Shown here in pieces: positions 13,204-25,439 of a DNA stretch of 64,000 bases. The translations under genes and the position numbers were made by a program. Position 1 is the stretch's first letter. Every line of letters starts with the position of its first letter. This stretch comes from Adineta vaga (lineage: Eukaryota; Rotifera). Below the pieces are notes generated by a model. The model saw nothing but the letters and a program-made list of their open reading frames with translations. It searched no databases and was not told the origin of the DNA. The DNA lies in contig CP075495.1 of assembly GCA_021613535.1 (NCBI GenBank), positions 12,834,001-12,898,000 of the forward strand. Direction: 5' to 3'.

Positions 13204-14677
13204 TTAACCATGTTGCCAAAAACGATGGAAAAGTGATGTATTTGGAGTAATGTTATGACTTTCTAATTGAGTAATTTGATCAACAGTTAAACGCCATCCT
13301 AAAGCACCAGCATTTTGTTCAGCTTGTTTACCATCACGAGCACCACCAAGTGGAATGACACCTAAAACATATGGATTAAATCATTTGATATTTAACATCG
13401 TTTTGAATGAATAGAATGAAGCGGATACATCAGTAAGATGATAGAATCTGCTAATACTCTATATGAATGTAGAATAAAAATCATCATACCTTTACAAATG
13501 ACATAATTCAACGCGATCGAAGAGACACTAACATTAAGTTTCTCAGCGATACCACGCATCGTTTGTAATAAGGGTTCTAATTCATCCATATTGACATCTG
13601 AGAATTTACGACCAGCAGGCGGTGGATTTGCCTTTGAATATTTACCTGTCAGACGACCCATTGCCTAGTCGATAGAAAGAACAATCGGCAATCATTTATG
13701 ATAAAACCTTTCTACGAAATATCAACTTACAAGTGGAGAATATCCAAGAACAGCTATACCTCGTTGATGACATGCTGCAATTAATCCTGATGTTTCTGGT
13801 GATCGTCGAAGAAGTGAATATTCCACCTGATTCGATGCAAGTTGAATGCCATGTTTTTGTAAACAATCATACATTTTGATGGTATCGGCAGTTGAATAGT
13901 TTGAAACGCCAACAGTTTTCGTAAGACCAAGTCTGACAGCTTCAGCTAAGGCATCTGCAACAACTTCAATCGAACGAAGATGAATCGGACCATGGATTTG
14001 ATAGAGAGCTACACAATCCACCTAAAAACGAACAAAAAATACTTTAGTCACTATAATAAAGTCATCAAGAATGATACATACCTTTAATCTATCAAGACTT
14101 GCTCGAAGTGCATTGATTAATGAACTTGGATAAGAGATTTTATATGGCATTGGAAGAAATTTGGTTGCAAGAACAATATCTTCTGTTCCAGCAACTGGAT
14201 GATTTGCTTTGTATTTTGCAATACAACGTTCACTAAAAGATGATACTTTATTTTATGTAAAACTATTATAATATATGTAACCATACCTTTCACCATTTCC
14301 GTAAATTTCAGCCGTGTCGAATGTATTGATACCCTTGGATATCGACATATCAAAAGCTTCTTTAGCTTTTACATCAAGTTCATCGTTCCAACCCCATTCT
14401 TTTCGATCTCCCCATGCCCAAGTACCGAGAACTATATTATAAATACATAAAAAATCAATAGAAAATGGCCGCTTTATTGGTTACCTAAGGGCGACACTAA
14501 AATTTTATCGGCAAGTTTTATTTTAGTTTCGGCAGTTGGAATAACGTCATTAGGAATACACACATTATACGAAGAATTACTAGATGCCATTATTCTAGTG
14601 GTCGATGATTTAGTATAACACCGTAGATAGTATCTAAGATATGGAGCCTTCTTTGCAAAATGAAAAATAACTCGCAT
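13204..14677 (-). CDS. Aldo-keto reductase, plant/bacterial-like type
   Basis: NAD(P)H-dependent oxidoreductase of the aldo-keto reductase superfamily, about six exons with short introns. The AKR tetrad is readable: Asp and Tyr in FDTAEIYG (near 14300-14330), Lys in LATKF (near 14160) and His in YQIHGP (near 13995). Further family motifs are VLGTWAWGD, GLTKTVGVSNYS, ASNQVEYSLL, GIAVLGYSPL, GRLTGKYS and VIPLGGARDGKQAEQNAGALGW; the protein ends FHRFWQHG. From memory of the family, the combination of a WSWGD/WAWGD-like N-terminus, SNQVEYSL, and PGA..-AEQ..-GALGW resembles plant chloroplast and cyanobacterial reductases more than classic animal AKR1 enzymes. The first ATG at 14677 adds a basic leader without acidic residues (MRVIFHFAKKAPYLRYYLR), a likely mitochondrial targeting signal; an alternative start MASSNSS lies at about 14590. 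Substrate unknown. It is on the same strand as the PPR gene upstream, 305 bases away. Confidence 0.85.
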
Positions 14678-14982
14678 ATTTATTTTATTTAGTCATGTTG
14701 TTTTCTTTCTTTATTTAAAAATACCGCAAATGGATATAAAGGATAACCATTGGATACATGGTATCGATAGGAGGCGCTGTTCTCGAATGCATTTACTTGC
14801 ATCTGTCGAAGAAACTTTACCAGTTTTTTATTTCAACTAGTGCAACTCTACTTGACATTCGATCAAAGGCATTTTTACATACCGCAAATCTTTTCTTTCT
14901 CCATATTCGCTAATATAGAAATGACTTTCATTTGAGAAAAAGGTTCTTTTTTATGTTTTTTTATTTAAAAGAACAAAACATA
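14678..14982. other. Short spacer between PPR and aldo-keto reductase genes
   Basis: About 305 bases of AT-rich sequence. It must hold the PPR transcript end and the reductase promoter. No open frame of interest; no TATA box that I would single out. Confidence 0.4.
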
Positions 14983-17900
14983 TTAGAAAAAGTCATTGCA
15001 AGAGCATTGACCATTCTTGGAAAAATGATGGATTCTATTTGTATCTCGAACAATAATTTCACATTGACGAATAGCAGCAATGAGTTTCGTTGCACTATCT
15101 ATCAATAAAAAGAGGATTCTTAAACAAAAATAATCAATAATTAATATGATGACTTACGACAATCCCCACAAATGCGAAGATTCTTTGTCAATTGAATTCG
15201 TGATGTATTCGGTTTTAAAACAAAATTCCATGCAATAGCAAGTTTTTCACTGTGTCCACAAAGTACCGATGCAACTGTTTCATCTTGATTGATTCGTCTT
15301 GTGATCCAACTGGAATCATATTGGTGACCATTTTGAACAAGTTCATCCGACATTTTCTCGAGTTCAGCATAAATTTCTTTCGATCGAGGATGTGATTGAT
15401 CATGAGCTCGAAATTGCTTGAAATAGAATAATTTCATATGTTTTATAATAAAACAATTATTGATTTATACTTAGACTCACATAAACTTCTCCATCAATGA
15501 CAGTCCATGCAAGACCAATTTTTTTCTTTGCACCGGATCGATTTAATTCATTCCTGATTTCAGACACCTTGTCCATATCACCTATTGATCCATAAACATT
15601 AGCAAGAAGAACTCCACCTGATATTATTGAATCCGACAATTTGGGAAAACGCTCTTTCATACGATCATAAGTTTCTTGTGATAAATGAGAATTTTTGGCA
15701 TTTCGAGCACCGGATAATAACGATACTAAAAATAAACTTATTCGAATCTATTTAATTAAAATAATAATAAACTAATACAAAGAACAAATAAATGGATCTT
15801 AATATATCGCCTTAAACGCGTAACCTCTTGGATGGTGAGTTCGAACTCAGTATTTCAAGAAGTTCTGATTGCCGTCTTAAAGAGCATAGTCCAAAGTTTA
15901 GGGAAAGATATTTGGTTTGTCTTTAAATTGTTGTAATTCATATAAAATTTATGGAAACAAATGTACTAGTCTGACATGAAAAAATTGAACTTATTTATGC
16001 CATATATTCTTGTAACCGTTTTATTAAAGCGGTTTGTTGTTTGCAGAGTTCGTCACGATAAATTATGCTAGCGAGGATGGAAGTATCCTTTCACATAATC
16101 ATTAGCTTTTGAATACGTTCTACTTGTGTGATTTGAGCTTAGATAATACTAGTATATTTATTTCGTCATCGCGTTACAAGAAGTCAGTATTGTTTATTTT
16201 TCACCAATAAGATCCAACAGTTTTCTTCTGAAAGTATATGCCTAAAGCTAGTTTTTCATGAGCTATCTGACGAATATATTTTTATTTTAGAAAGGTTATA
16301 ATCTGTAAAAAAATTTCGTAACGTGATGACGTTTTTCGCATTTTTTCCTTGCTTTTTATTTTAATAGCAGTTAGAATTTCGAAAAAAATGAAGTTTCATA
16401 TTTCTCAACTTAATCATATGGATTCAATGCAGTTTTCCCGTTGATTGCGAATATATAATTGGTTTCAGATTTCAACCCTACTTTTAGGAAAAAAAATCAA
16501 GAAATACCTTGAGTGCTTTAGATGTTGATAAATAACCTGACTAATTTACTACGGATGATTTTTGACTTGACATGACGAATTGTACCAAACTTAACGTTTA
16601 TTCTCTACAATTATGGCAGAAGGTACTTTATCTTAACTTTATGTAGCTGGAAAGGCTTCCAAAATAGGTAGTGCAAACTCTGGTTCGAAAACTCGCATCC
16701 TCGCGTAACGAAACCGTCATCGCGTTACATTAATAAAAGCGACTTTTTATGAGAATAGGCTGTCTATTCAGGAAACTGGTTTTAGTTATAAACATATCAA
16801 GGTGTGAGCTACAAAAGATCAGATGAATGTCTCCTTTGATGTATTACAGATCAGCAGAAAAATAGAAAAGACACATAGCAGTATCAAAATTTTGTCCTTT
16901 TTTCATCATCGTGTTACCACATGTATTTTATCAATAGTTTTCGAATGGTGCATTCAAACTAGCTAATTTTTTTAGGATTGATAGATGGCAATGAGATACG
17001 TATTCTGGCAACAGATTAAAATTTTTAAAGGCACTAGTCTATGAGAAAAGATGCGTACACTCCGGCCAAAACGTCATTGCGTTACGCGTGTTTAAGCCGA
17101 TATATATATCAGAAAATCTTCTATCCGTTTAAAACGATTATTGAGATATAGTGAATAGAATATCAATACTAAATTTTAAACAACCAGTTTTAGTGGAAAT
17201 TAAGTTTTATGTTTATATTTATGATTATTATCTACTATTCATAAAAACGATATAGAATATCACTTACAATACATAGGTGCTGAAGGTAAATTAGATGATT
17301 CATATTCATTGATTAATTGTTGTGCTTCTGGGAAACAAAACGATCGACTAAGACAGTCAGTCTAAGAAGAAAAAAGTGTTCAAGTCTTTGAAAATCCAAT
17401 AGATATTTTATTGTACCATAACTGTATAAATTCGTTCTGTTTTCATTTGAATTTTCCTGAATATTGGAAAAGCTTTATCAACCAGTCCAGCATGTGAACA
17501 TGCGTTCAAAACACAAATATAAGTAACTTCATTGATGAATTCATCGGGAACTTGTTCATAGAGTTCAATGGCTTCTAAACCTTTTCCATTCAAACCATAA
17601 GCATTAACTATTTATCAAAATATTTTTTGATTTATTTTTAGGAAAAAATCGAATAATTCTTACTCATTGCTGCATATCCAATAGTATTTGGTTGACGAAT
17701 TTTGTTGAAAATTTCTTTTGCTCGATCGACGCAAGAACTCTTTCCCTAAATTTTGTTTATGGTTTCGTTTTGAGAAAGAAAAAAACCCTTTTTCTCCAAA
17801 CCTACCCACATATGAATCAATGCATTGTGTATCTGATCATCAATCAAACAAGATTGAGGCATTTGTTGAACAATAGATTGTGATAATTCAAAATCACCAA

Positions 17901-19188
17901 TTTGAGCTAAAGATTTTATAATACAAGTCCAAATAATATGATTAATTTGAATATGATTTAATTTCATTTCATGAAAGAAATTTAATATTTTAAAAGAATT
18001 ATGTTCTTTTAAATATCCATTAATCATAACAGTATACATTGATAAGGTTTTGTCTGGTAATTGATCGAACAAGATTTGAGCATAGTTTATATCATCACAT
18101 TTAACTAATGCATCTAATAGAGATGTTAAAAGACGAAAATTCGAACTGAATAGTTTTGTAATATTTTTCGAATTTTTTTTAATCAAATTTAATGTTTCAT
18201 CAGATTTTAGTTGAGCGCATGCATTGAAGAAAAGTGTTAGAACACTTTCACTGGGCTTTTCGATTTGTTGAAAGAGTTCAATCGCTTTATTTTCCATTTT
18301 ATTTTCTATATATCCTAAAGACAAAATTCGTTTTACTAACTGAGATTTATATCTTACGAAGAAGTATATACCCTTCATTACTGCAGCGTACATCGGTGGA
18401 GTTTTATTGACTAATGAATGAAATAATCTTTCAGTTTCTTTTATATCACCACATTTCGCCAATGCATCTAATAGAGATGTTGAAAGATGAGTATTCGATT
18501 GAAGTTTGTTGTGAATATCATTGAAAATTCGTTTTGTTAGAAGTAATGCTTGATTAGTTTTTAGTTGAGCACATGCATTTAATACAAGTATAAATATAGT
18601 TTCATCAGGATTATCAATTTGATCAAATAATTCAATAACTTTGTTTGCTTGATGATTTGTAATATATCCTGATATAAAATGAATTGATTTTATATGAAAT
18701 AAATGTATTTAGATGAGATTTACCTTTGAGAAGAGCACCAAACATAGGTAAGGTTTTTCTCTTTGACAAATTAAATAATTCTTCAGCTTTTATTACTTGA
18801 TTACATTGCACTTTAAAAGCGACAAAGAGAAAATAGAACAATTTCGTTTTTCTAAATATTTACTGTAGAAATGAATTAAAGATGTTAATAAATATGAATC
18901 TTTATCCAAACGATTTGAAACAATATTATGAACCATTGTTCCACGTTGAAAATCACGTAATCCTGCACATGATTTTAGAACTTGTGTCAAAACTAAATTG
19001 GAAATCTGATTGATATTCTTGTTAGAATGCTTATCAAATAATTGTAATGCTTGTTTGAATTGTTTGTTCTTATTCATCAATTTCATTTGATCAACTAAAT
19101 TCCATTCATTCTTTGGAACATAAATAGAGCGTTTAACAGAAAAAATATTGTTGATTGATAAGCGATAAGTAAATAACTTGTTCAACAT
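14983..19188 (-). CDS. Pentatricopeptide repeat protein with E/DYW deaminase domain
   Basis: A plant-style RNA-editing-factor architecture. The ATG at 19188 opens a leader rich in basic and hydrophobic residues ([20 protein letters not shown]), probably mitochondrial. Degenerate PPR helices follow over about 19100-17290, with repeat phrases such as [24 protein letters not shown] and [15 protein letters not shown] (P, L and S-like units). After a long intron, 15724-14983 carries the E region ([24 protein letters not shown]) and a full DYW domain. This domain shows the PG-box-like [10 protein letters not shown], the cytidine-deaminase HSEKLA (HxE), KNLRICGDC (CxxC), and the tail [15 protein letters not shown], with NDFF where plants have DYW. 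Zinc and catalytic residues appear intact, so C-to-U RNA editing is possible; the target is unknown. The family is typical of land plants, with scattered cases in protists and bdelloid rotifers, so horizontal transfer is likely. The intron at about 15729-17269 holds a repeat-bounded element. Internal exon edges are approximate. Confidence 0.88.
15802..17110. mobile_element. Non-autonomous DNA-transposon-like element inside the PPR intron
   Basis: The only kilobase-scale intron of the PPR gene is almost filled by this unit. Its left end (15802-15824) reads ATATATCGCCTTAAACGCGTAAC. The reverse complement of its right end (17079-17110) reads GATATATATATCGGCTTAAAC followed by ACGCGTAAC, so the ends form an imperfect inverted repeat of about 22-25 bases. 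Inside, a short motif near CGTCATCGCGTTAC recurs in both orientations at about 16165, 16317 (reverse), 16704 (reverse), 16716, 16906 and 17072. No open frame of transposase length exists. This fits a degenerate non-autonomous transposon with subterminal binding sites. A clean target-site duplication is not obvious because both flanks are TA-rich. Family not assigned. Confidence 0.55.
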
Positions 19189-21084
19189 TGAATGGTTTTG
19201 TCGCAATGAAATATTCTTCTGATTAATTAGTTAGTACATGTACATTATCTGACGAAAAACGTGAAATAGAAATGCCAATCACTGATGATTGAAAACGCGT
19301 GACGACATCTGAAATTAACCACAAAAGGCTGGGGAACAAATGTCACAGAAATATCATAAAATAACTCTTTATTCGAACTGTATTTTATCTGAAAAAAGTC
19401 ACTTCCACTGTATTGGTGGCGCTACGGTAACGGTCTTTTTAACATGATATTTCATGGAAAAAAATGGAATTGGTTGACAACTCTTTAATTATGTTACAAA
19501 TCATAAAAATAAAATTACGAATATTTTAAATCAAGATTCTTCTTTATTTTCTGAAAATTTCATCTTTTGATTTTGAGTTCCACATCAGCCTTCAGTGAAA
19601 TGGATTTTTATCTCTATCTGATAACAGCCTAAATATTAATAATCCTATCTAATGTATTTCTTTCCTTCCAATAAATGAACTATTCATCCAATAAATAACG
19701 AGATTACTGACAAAAAAGACAAAAAAAGAAAGGAAAACAAAAAGTCACTACTCACTAGAGATAGTGAATAGATGCAGAATAACTGTTATTTCTTGCTCTC
19801 CAACTCTAACCATTGTACTGTTAGGACCATAGAGGTCATCAGTTATTCCAAATAAAAAATAGAAAAAACGTTATTTCTTCCACCTCTTTCTGATTGCAAT
19901 GCATATCTATGTAAACTGATGTTTGATTATCTAAATTGAAAAAGATTATTTCTTGATTTCGATACGCACATTCGAATTAATTCAATAAGAAAAAATAGTT
20001 TGATCATAATAGTACGCCGTTAATTAATCATCGACAACAATTATTAAAATTGACTTATCTTACAGTTTATTCTTGTTCAATCAATGGCTTAGTATTTCGG
20101 TTTTGATGGACTTCGATCCTTTCACAACAGATGATTGCTAGATTAATAAAAAGATTAGAAATATTTGTAGAGAAGCAGCAGAAGATTATGTATTTGTACT
20201 TGATAAAATTCTGAACAAACATCAAACGAGTATGAGATGCAACAGTATTACTATTACCCGACATTACCTAACTAACATCATAGTACCGAGACGATAAGAT
20301 AAAAAAAGATAATGGTCATTTTTCGAACTTAAAGAAAATTTGTTTCACACCATCAATGAAAACGGATTAATATTATCTGTTTTGTTCACTTATCTCCACA
20401 TATCCATGAGCTGCTTTCGTTCTTTGAAGTATAGAACAAACTTTATTTTGGGAAATTGAAATGGCACGTCATAACAACTAGATTATAGGGTGATTCCTAT
20501 TGGACTTGACAGATTCAGATGTGAACACTTGTCAGTATTCTACTTTATACAGCTTATTTCGTTTGTTTTCAAGTATTGTCTTCTCGCATATAATAAAAAC
20601 TTTCTATAGTAGGCATCGTCTGGACTTTTCAAGAGTGTCCACTTTGTGAGGGTTATGTATTTTGTAAACAACTCTTTTATACACGGAGTCGATATCCTTT
20701 TTTTGTACATTTGAAGATTCCTGGTGAATAAAACAGTTTGCTACGGATTATCGTTACTTCTGTTCACATTCATTTTTTTAAATATAATCAAATCTTTCTT
20801 ATCCACTATGCGGAGTTTCACTGTGCTTTGTTGTCGAACAATATTTTCTTATCCGGCAGCATTTTTCTACTCTACAAATAAATTCTATGATGATATATTG
20901 AGCAAATGATTAACTAATGCGACATCTATACATAAGATCCATTCATTAGATGACTCTGTCAACATTCATTTCGCTTCAATTTCTTCAAGACTAAACCAAT
21001 CAATAATCAATTTAGAATGTCGCCGTCAAAACACTCATTCGTCGTTCTCGTTCTCGTTTTTTTCTAGTTTTATTTTGAGAAACG
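19189..21084. other. Intergenic interval between PPR gene and MMACHC
   Basis: About 1.9 kb, shared upstream region of two divergent genes. A possible small transcript lies on the minus strand at 20067-20264. It has an ATG (MSGNSNTVASHTRLMFVQNF), a donor-like GTACAA, a pyrimidine-rich stretch ending CTAG and a further GTAAG. The spliced frame stops soon, whereas the unspliced frame gives 65 residues with a hydrophobic middle. I do not assign it. The rest shows no coding signal. Confidence 0.35.
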
Positions 21085-22000
21085 ATGGATCTTGAAACAA
21101 TTCATGAACTCTTACAAAATGATCTCGTCGATGCTGGTTTTGAAATCCATTCTTTTCTAGTAAATTCGTTGTATATCTACTCGTCTTCATTTTTTTTAAA
21201 GAGTATTATGTTTAGATCTCTTGGTATAATTCTGTTGTTGATCCATTATTCCGTTTATCAAATTATGATAATGATGCAGTAGCGTTTCTTATTATAAGTA
21301 CACCAAATATGTTTGAAAAAACGTTCTTACGATATATCGCAAATGAACATAAAGATCTTACTCGTGATCCAATTGATTGTTGTGTAAAAGAAAAAATGCA
21401 ATCTGTTATAGAAGTATTTATTTGTTGTTTTCTTTTATTTCAACCATCAACATACTTCTAATTCTATTATAGAAAATTTCTGATCATGAAATTGACGTTC
21501 TTTTTGATTATGATCTTTGGCCAACACGACGACCAAAAATAATTATGCAAACAGTTGGACATGTCTCAGGTGCAGCTTATTTTTACAGTCGTGAACATCT
21601 CACTAATGATCCATTTCCTAAAGATAGAGTATAGATACATACTCACAACGAGTATTTCATTTATTCTAGTATAAATTTTTCTATACAGAATATGATGGGC
21701 GTATGTCTTCATCCCAAATATGGTGGATGGTTTGCTCTTCGATCAGTTCTCGTATTTAAAACACTCAAATGTCCATCATTACCACGTGTTCTACCTACCG
21801 ATGTATTAAATGGTGATGAAACACTAATCATTGATGTTTTACAACGTTTTAATGATTGTTGGCAAGATGGTACATATCGAAATGTGATACCAGTGATGGA
21901 AATGTATTCAACCTTACAACAATCTTATTTTCAGACGAAACCAATAGATCGATTAGTTTGGCTAGAAAATTTACGACGAATGGATAATGAGAAAGTTTAA
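21085..22000 (+). CDS. MMACHC: MMACHC (CblC) cobalamin-processing protein
   Basis: Cytosolic enzyme that removes the upper ligand of vitamin B12 (decyanase/dealkylase) so it can enter the methionine synthase and methylmalonyl-CoA mutase routes. Four exons, 21085-21159, 21216-21413, 21473-21628 and 21689-22000, join in frame to 246 residues. They read like the animal family throughout: GFEIHSF and SWYNSVVDPLFRL at the N-terminus, AFLIISTPNMFEK, DPIDCCV, then FDYDLWPTRRPKIIMQTVGHVSGAAYFY. This is followed by GVCLHPKYGGWFALRSVLVF, and CWQDGTYRNVIPVMEMYSTLQQSYF near the end. The His of GHVSGAAYFY corresponds to the conserved AHVAGAAYYY segment at the cobalamin site. It lacks the long Pro/Ser-rich C-terminal tail of the human protein, as many invertebrate forms do. 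It lies 150 bases upstream of MARCH6 on the same strand. High confidence. Confidence 0.93.
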
Positions 22001-22152
22001 TATTTTTAGAACAACAAAAGATTTTTTGTAGACTAATCTCAGTAGTTTTGTTGATTCATATGTCTTTCGTGATTCTTTTTTCAATGAATTTGGTGATGGA
22101 TTTCCTGTTCTTTGTTTTCAGATGTTTAACTTATTTATACAAAAAATAGACG

Positions 22153-25100
22153 ATGGCAAATGAAGTAAATACAGAAACGGATCCGACAGGTATGAAACGA
22201 TATTACTAATGAAATCTTATAGATCGAATTATGTCATAAATATTTTCTATAGATGTGGATATCTGTCGTGTATGTCGATGTGAAGGCTCAACGGATCGAC
22301 CACTTTTCTATCCATGTCTATGTCATGGAAGTATTCGATATGTTCATGATGATTGGTAGGTTTTTCTTTGATTGATTCATAGATACGATGAAAAAGAACT
22401 ACTTTTGATGACATTTTTAGTTTAATTCAATGGTTAAAAATATCACGAAAAGAGGAATGTGAATTATGTGGAACAAAATTTCGTTTTACGCCAATTTATC
22501 ATCCATCCATGCCACCAGGTCGCTTACCAATCAAAGATTTAATCAATGGATTATTACGTACTTTCTTCAAAGCTTTAAGATATTGGCTTCATTACCTAAT
22601 TGTTGCTTTCTGTTGGCTTGGTGTAGTACCCATAACAGCTAGTCGTATTTATCGATGCCTTTTTGCTGGATCAATTTCATCAATTCTTACATTACCATAC
22701 GACATTGTATCTACAGATCATATATTAACCGATGTACTTCAAGGTGGTCTAGTTGTTTTTTGTTCTCTCGGTGCTTTTATTTGTCTACTTTGGTTGAGAG
22801 AACAGATTCTCACTGGTGGTGGACCAGCATGGTTACAACCAGCTGAAGCAGAAAATCCTCGACCAGCAGTAGTTGTTCCAGCAGTTAATATTATTGCACA
22901 AATAGAACCGATTGATGCAGTGCCTTTACTTCCTCCTCCTGCTCCACTTGCTCCAGTCCCTGCCGAAGCACTACCCATACCTGATCATGCTGAACAAGCA
23001 CTACCACGTAAGTCATTCGATATGATGGTTTACTGATATGATATTTTCTTTCTCTTCGTAGAAAGCGAACATGAAAACGAAGAAGCTGCTTTTGTAGATG
23101 CTGTTGATGATGAAGAGGATGACGATGATGATGATGATGATGATGACGACGAAGATGAAGACGGTGAAGATGAACATATCAATCCAATTGATCCACCAGC
23201 TGTTATTGTTGGAAATGCTCCAAATCTTGAACATAATCATAATTGGATTGATTGGGATCGAGCTGCTGATGATTTAACATGGGAACGATTACTAGGTCTA
23301 GATGGTTCCTTACAATTTCTTGAACATGTTTTTTGGGTTGTTACACTCAATACTTTATTCATTCTTATCTTTGCCTATGCTCCCTATCATCTTGGTAAAG
23401 TAATCATATCAAGTAAAACCTTTCGACAAACGATTGCTAATACACGTTATACAACTTCAATCAATACTTTAACCACTTATGGTAAATCATTTTTCTCTTA
23501 TTTTATTTCGAGATTTCTATTGATAAAAATTTTCTTTTTTAGGTTGTGTGAATGCGTTTATTGGTTATTTTTTCATATCTTTTATTCTTTTAATTACATT
23601 TACTATTCTAAGTTTTGTCAATTATCTAACACGTATACGTCGTTTTGTTGGTCTTGCTTATATTGTTTTGAAAGTAGCATTACTTGTCATATTGGAAATT
23701 CTTCTTTTTCCATTTATATGTGGAATATGGCTTGATATATGTTCTTTACGAATATTGAATGAACGTACAGTAACATTAAATGATCGTTTAATACAATTTC
23801 AAATGAGTCCTGGAACAAGTACATTTCTACATTGGTTATGTGGAATGGTTTTTGTTTTTTATTTTGCAACATTTATTTTTCTTTTACGTGAAGTCTTACG
23901 ACCAGGTGCATTATGGTTTTTAAAATCAATTAATGACATGGACTTTAATCCAATCCAAGAAATGATTCAATTACCACTTGCGTTACATTTACGACGCTTT
24001 GCCACATCAATTATTGTCTTTGGTTGTGTAATTATTTTGATGTTTTATGTACCAAGTGAATTACTTATACGTTGTATACCAAAATTTTTACCATTCAATG
24101 TCAAAGGAAGTCTTGAAACTGTCGTTAGTGAATTAATGATTGAATTTATTCTATTACAAGGAATCTTACCGACATTACTTGAACAAGGACATACACGAAC
24201 TATGCTTAAATATATGGTAATAAGAATTACATTTTTCTTGAAAACGTTTTATTTGTCTATGATTATTGTCTTTTTTAGCTTCAGTTATGGGTAGAATTAG
24301 CATCATGGATATTAGGCTTACGAACTTTTCTTCTCGGAGATGCACCAGCACCCTCAATTATCAATACACCACGAGTAGATCAAAATGATAATGTTTTACC
24401 ATTACCATTAGTTCCTGCACCAGATCAAGCTCAAAATAATCAACCTGAACAGATACCTCTTGCTCAACCATCTCCATCTCCATCATCATCATTATCTACT
24501 TTTACATTTATTGAACCATCATTGTTTCGTCTTCGTTTAGCTGGTCTTTGTTTATTTACTTGTTTGTCATTAACATTTCTTTCAATACTTGGTTTAACCA
24601 TTCCAGCAACTATTGGCCGTTCTCTTCTTGGTCTGCTCACAGGCACAGCACGATTACATGAATTATATACAATATTGACCGGTCTATATATTCTTTGGCT
24701 TATATCACGTACCATCTTCTTCATTCGATCATTATTACCATTTGATATCAATAATATCATTGAACGATTAAAAACATATAGTATTCTTTGTTTACGTGTC
24801 CTATTATGCACATTTTGTGTCATTGGTTATGTACCATTTATGATTGGATTAGCCAGTGAATTAGGTAAAATTGAGATTTATTTTGTTGATATATTCACTA
24901 AATTTGATATCTCTGTTATAGTTCTAATTATACCTTTGAGTACATCCATTGAACAAACAGCTGTACTTACACCGTTACGTGTTTGGATCATTGGTTTATT
25001 GAATACAAAAATTGCCATTGGTAAACGATTGTTTTTACAGCTTAATGAAAGAAAACTTTGTTGATTTGTTTGTTTTTTTCTAGCACTGGTTATGAGTGGT

Positions 25101-25439
25101 CCACAATGGCGATTGAAAAATGTTCTTGAACGTCTTTATCAAGATGGTTTACGTCGTATTGATTTTTCATTTCTAATCATTGAATTTCTTCTCCCATTTA
25201 CTCTCAACATTGGAATGTTTATGGCATTTCCATATTTAGGTGTTTCATATTTAGCTCCAAGATTATTTCAATCATCAACTGTTCATCAAATCGAACGTTA
25301 TATCTATTCAACTATCATTTCATTCATGCTTATTTTAGCATTTGTCATATTTCAAATCAAACAACTACGTCTACTATTCGAGCATGTACGTGATGAAAAA
25401 TATCTTGTTGGTCGTCGTTTAATAAACTTTGAAAGATGA
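22153..25439 (+). CDS. MARCHF6: MARCH6/TEB4 ER-membrane E3 ubiquitin ligase
   Basis: Homologue of MARCH6 (yeast Doa10), a polytopic ER ubiquitin ligase for ER-associated degradation, including sterol-pathway enzymes. Seven exons join to 972 residues: 22153-22189, 22253-22355, 22421-23007, 23062-23481, 23543-24216, 24279-25020 and 25084-25439. The N-terminal RING-CH finger is complete: [20 protein letters not shown], then [17 protein letters not shown] and CELCGTKF. The family phrase KFRFTPIY follows. Many membrane helices run to the end, with the signature region [20 protein letters not shown] after an acidic loop and the TEB4-type centre around 23543-24216. The C-terminus ([20 protein letters not shown]) closely matches the conserved C-terminal element needed for substrate turnover in the family. 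The acidic loop has a run of Asp encoded by repeated GAT/GAC (about 23116-23150). Human proteins are slightly shorter; otherwise intact. Confidence 0.95.

Noticed and set aside
15838-15860. GAGTTCGAACTC resembling a tRNA B box; a similar GGTTCGAAAAC occurs at 16682
   Set aside because: No A box, no acceptor-stem pairing and no cloverleaf could be drawn. Both lie in the repeat-rich intron element and are better explained as part of it.
14983-19188. Splitting the PPR gene into two genes at the long intron
   Set aside because: The upstream part ends in a consensus GTAAGT donor and the downstream part begins after a TTTTTAG acceptor, directly in the E domain, which normally follows PPR repeats. 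One gene is the simpler reading.
20067-20264. 65-codon minus-strand ATG frame
   Set aside because: Its middle looks like an intron, splicing leads to an early stop, and no family is recognised; left as a note only.
22739-22978. 79-codon antisense frame, Gly/Ala-rich
   Set aside because: It is the mirror of the Pro/Ala-rich loop of MARCH6 and has no independent support.
23013-23240. Ile-rich minus-strand frame
   Set aside because: Antisense of the GAT/GAC-repeat Asp tract in MARCH6.
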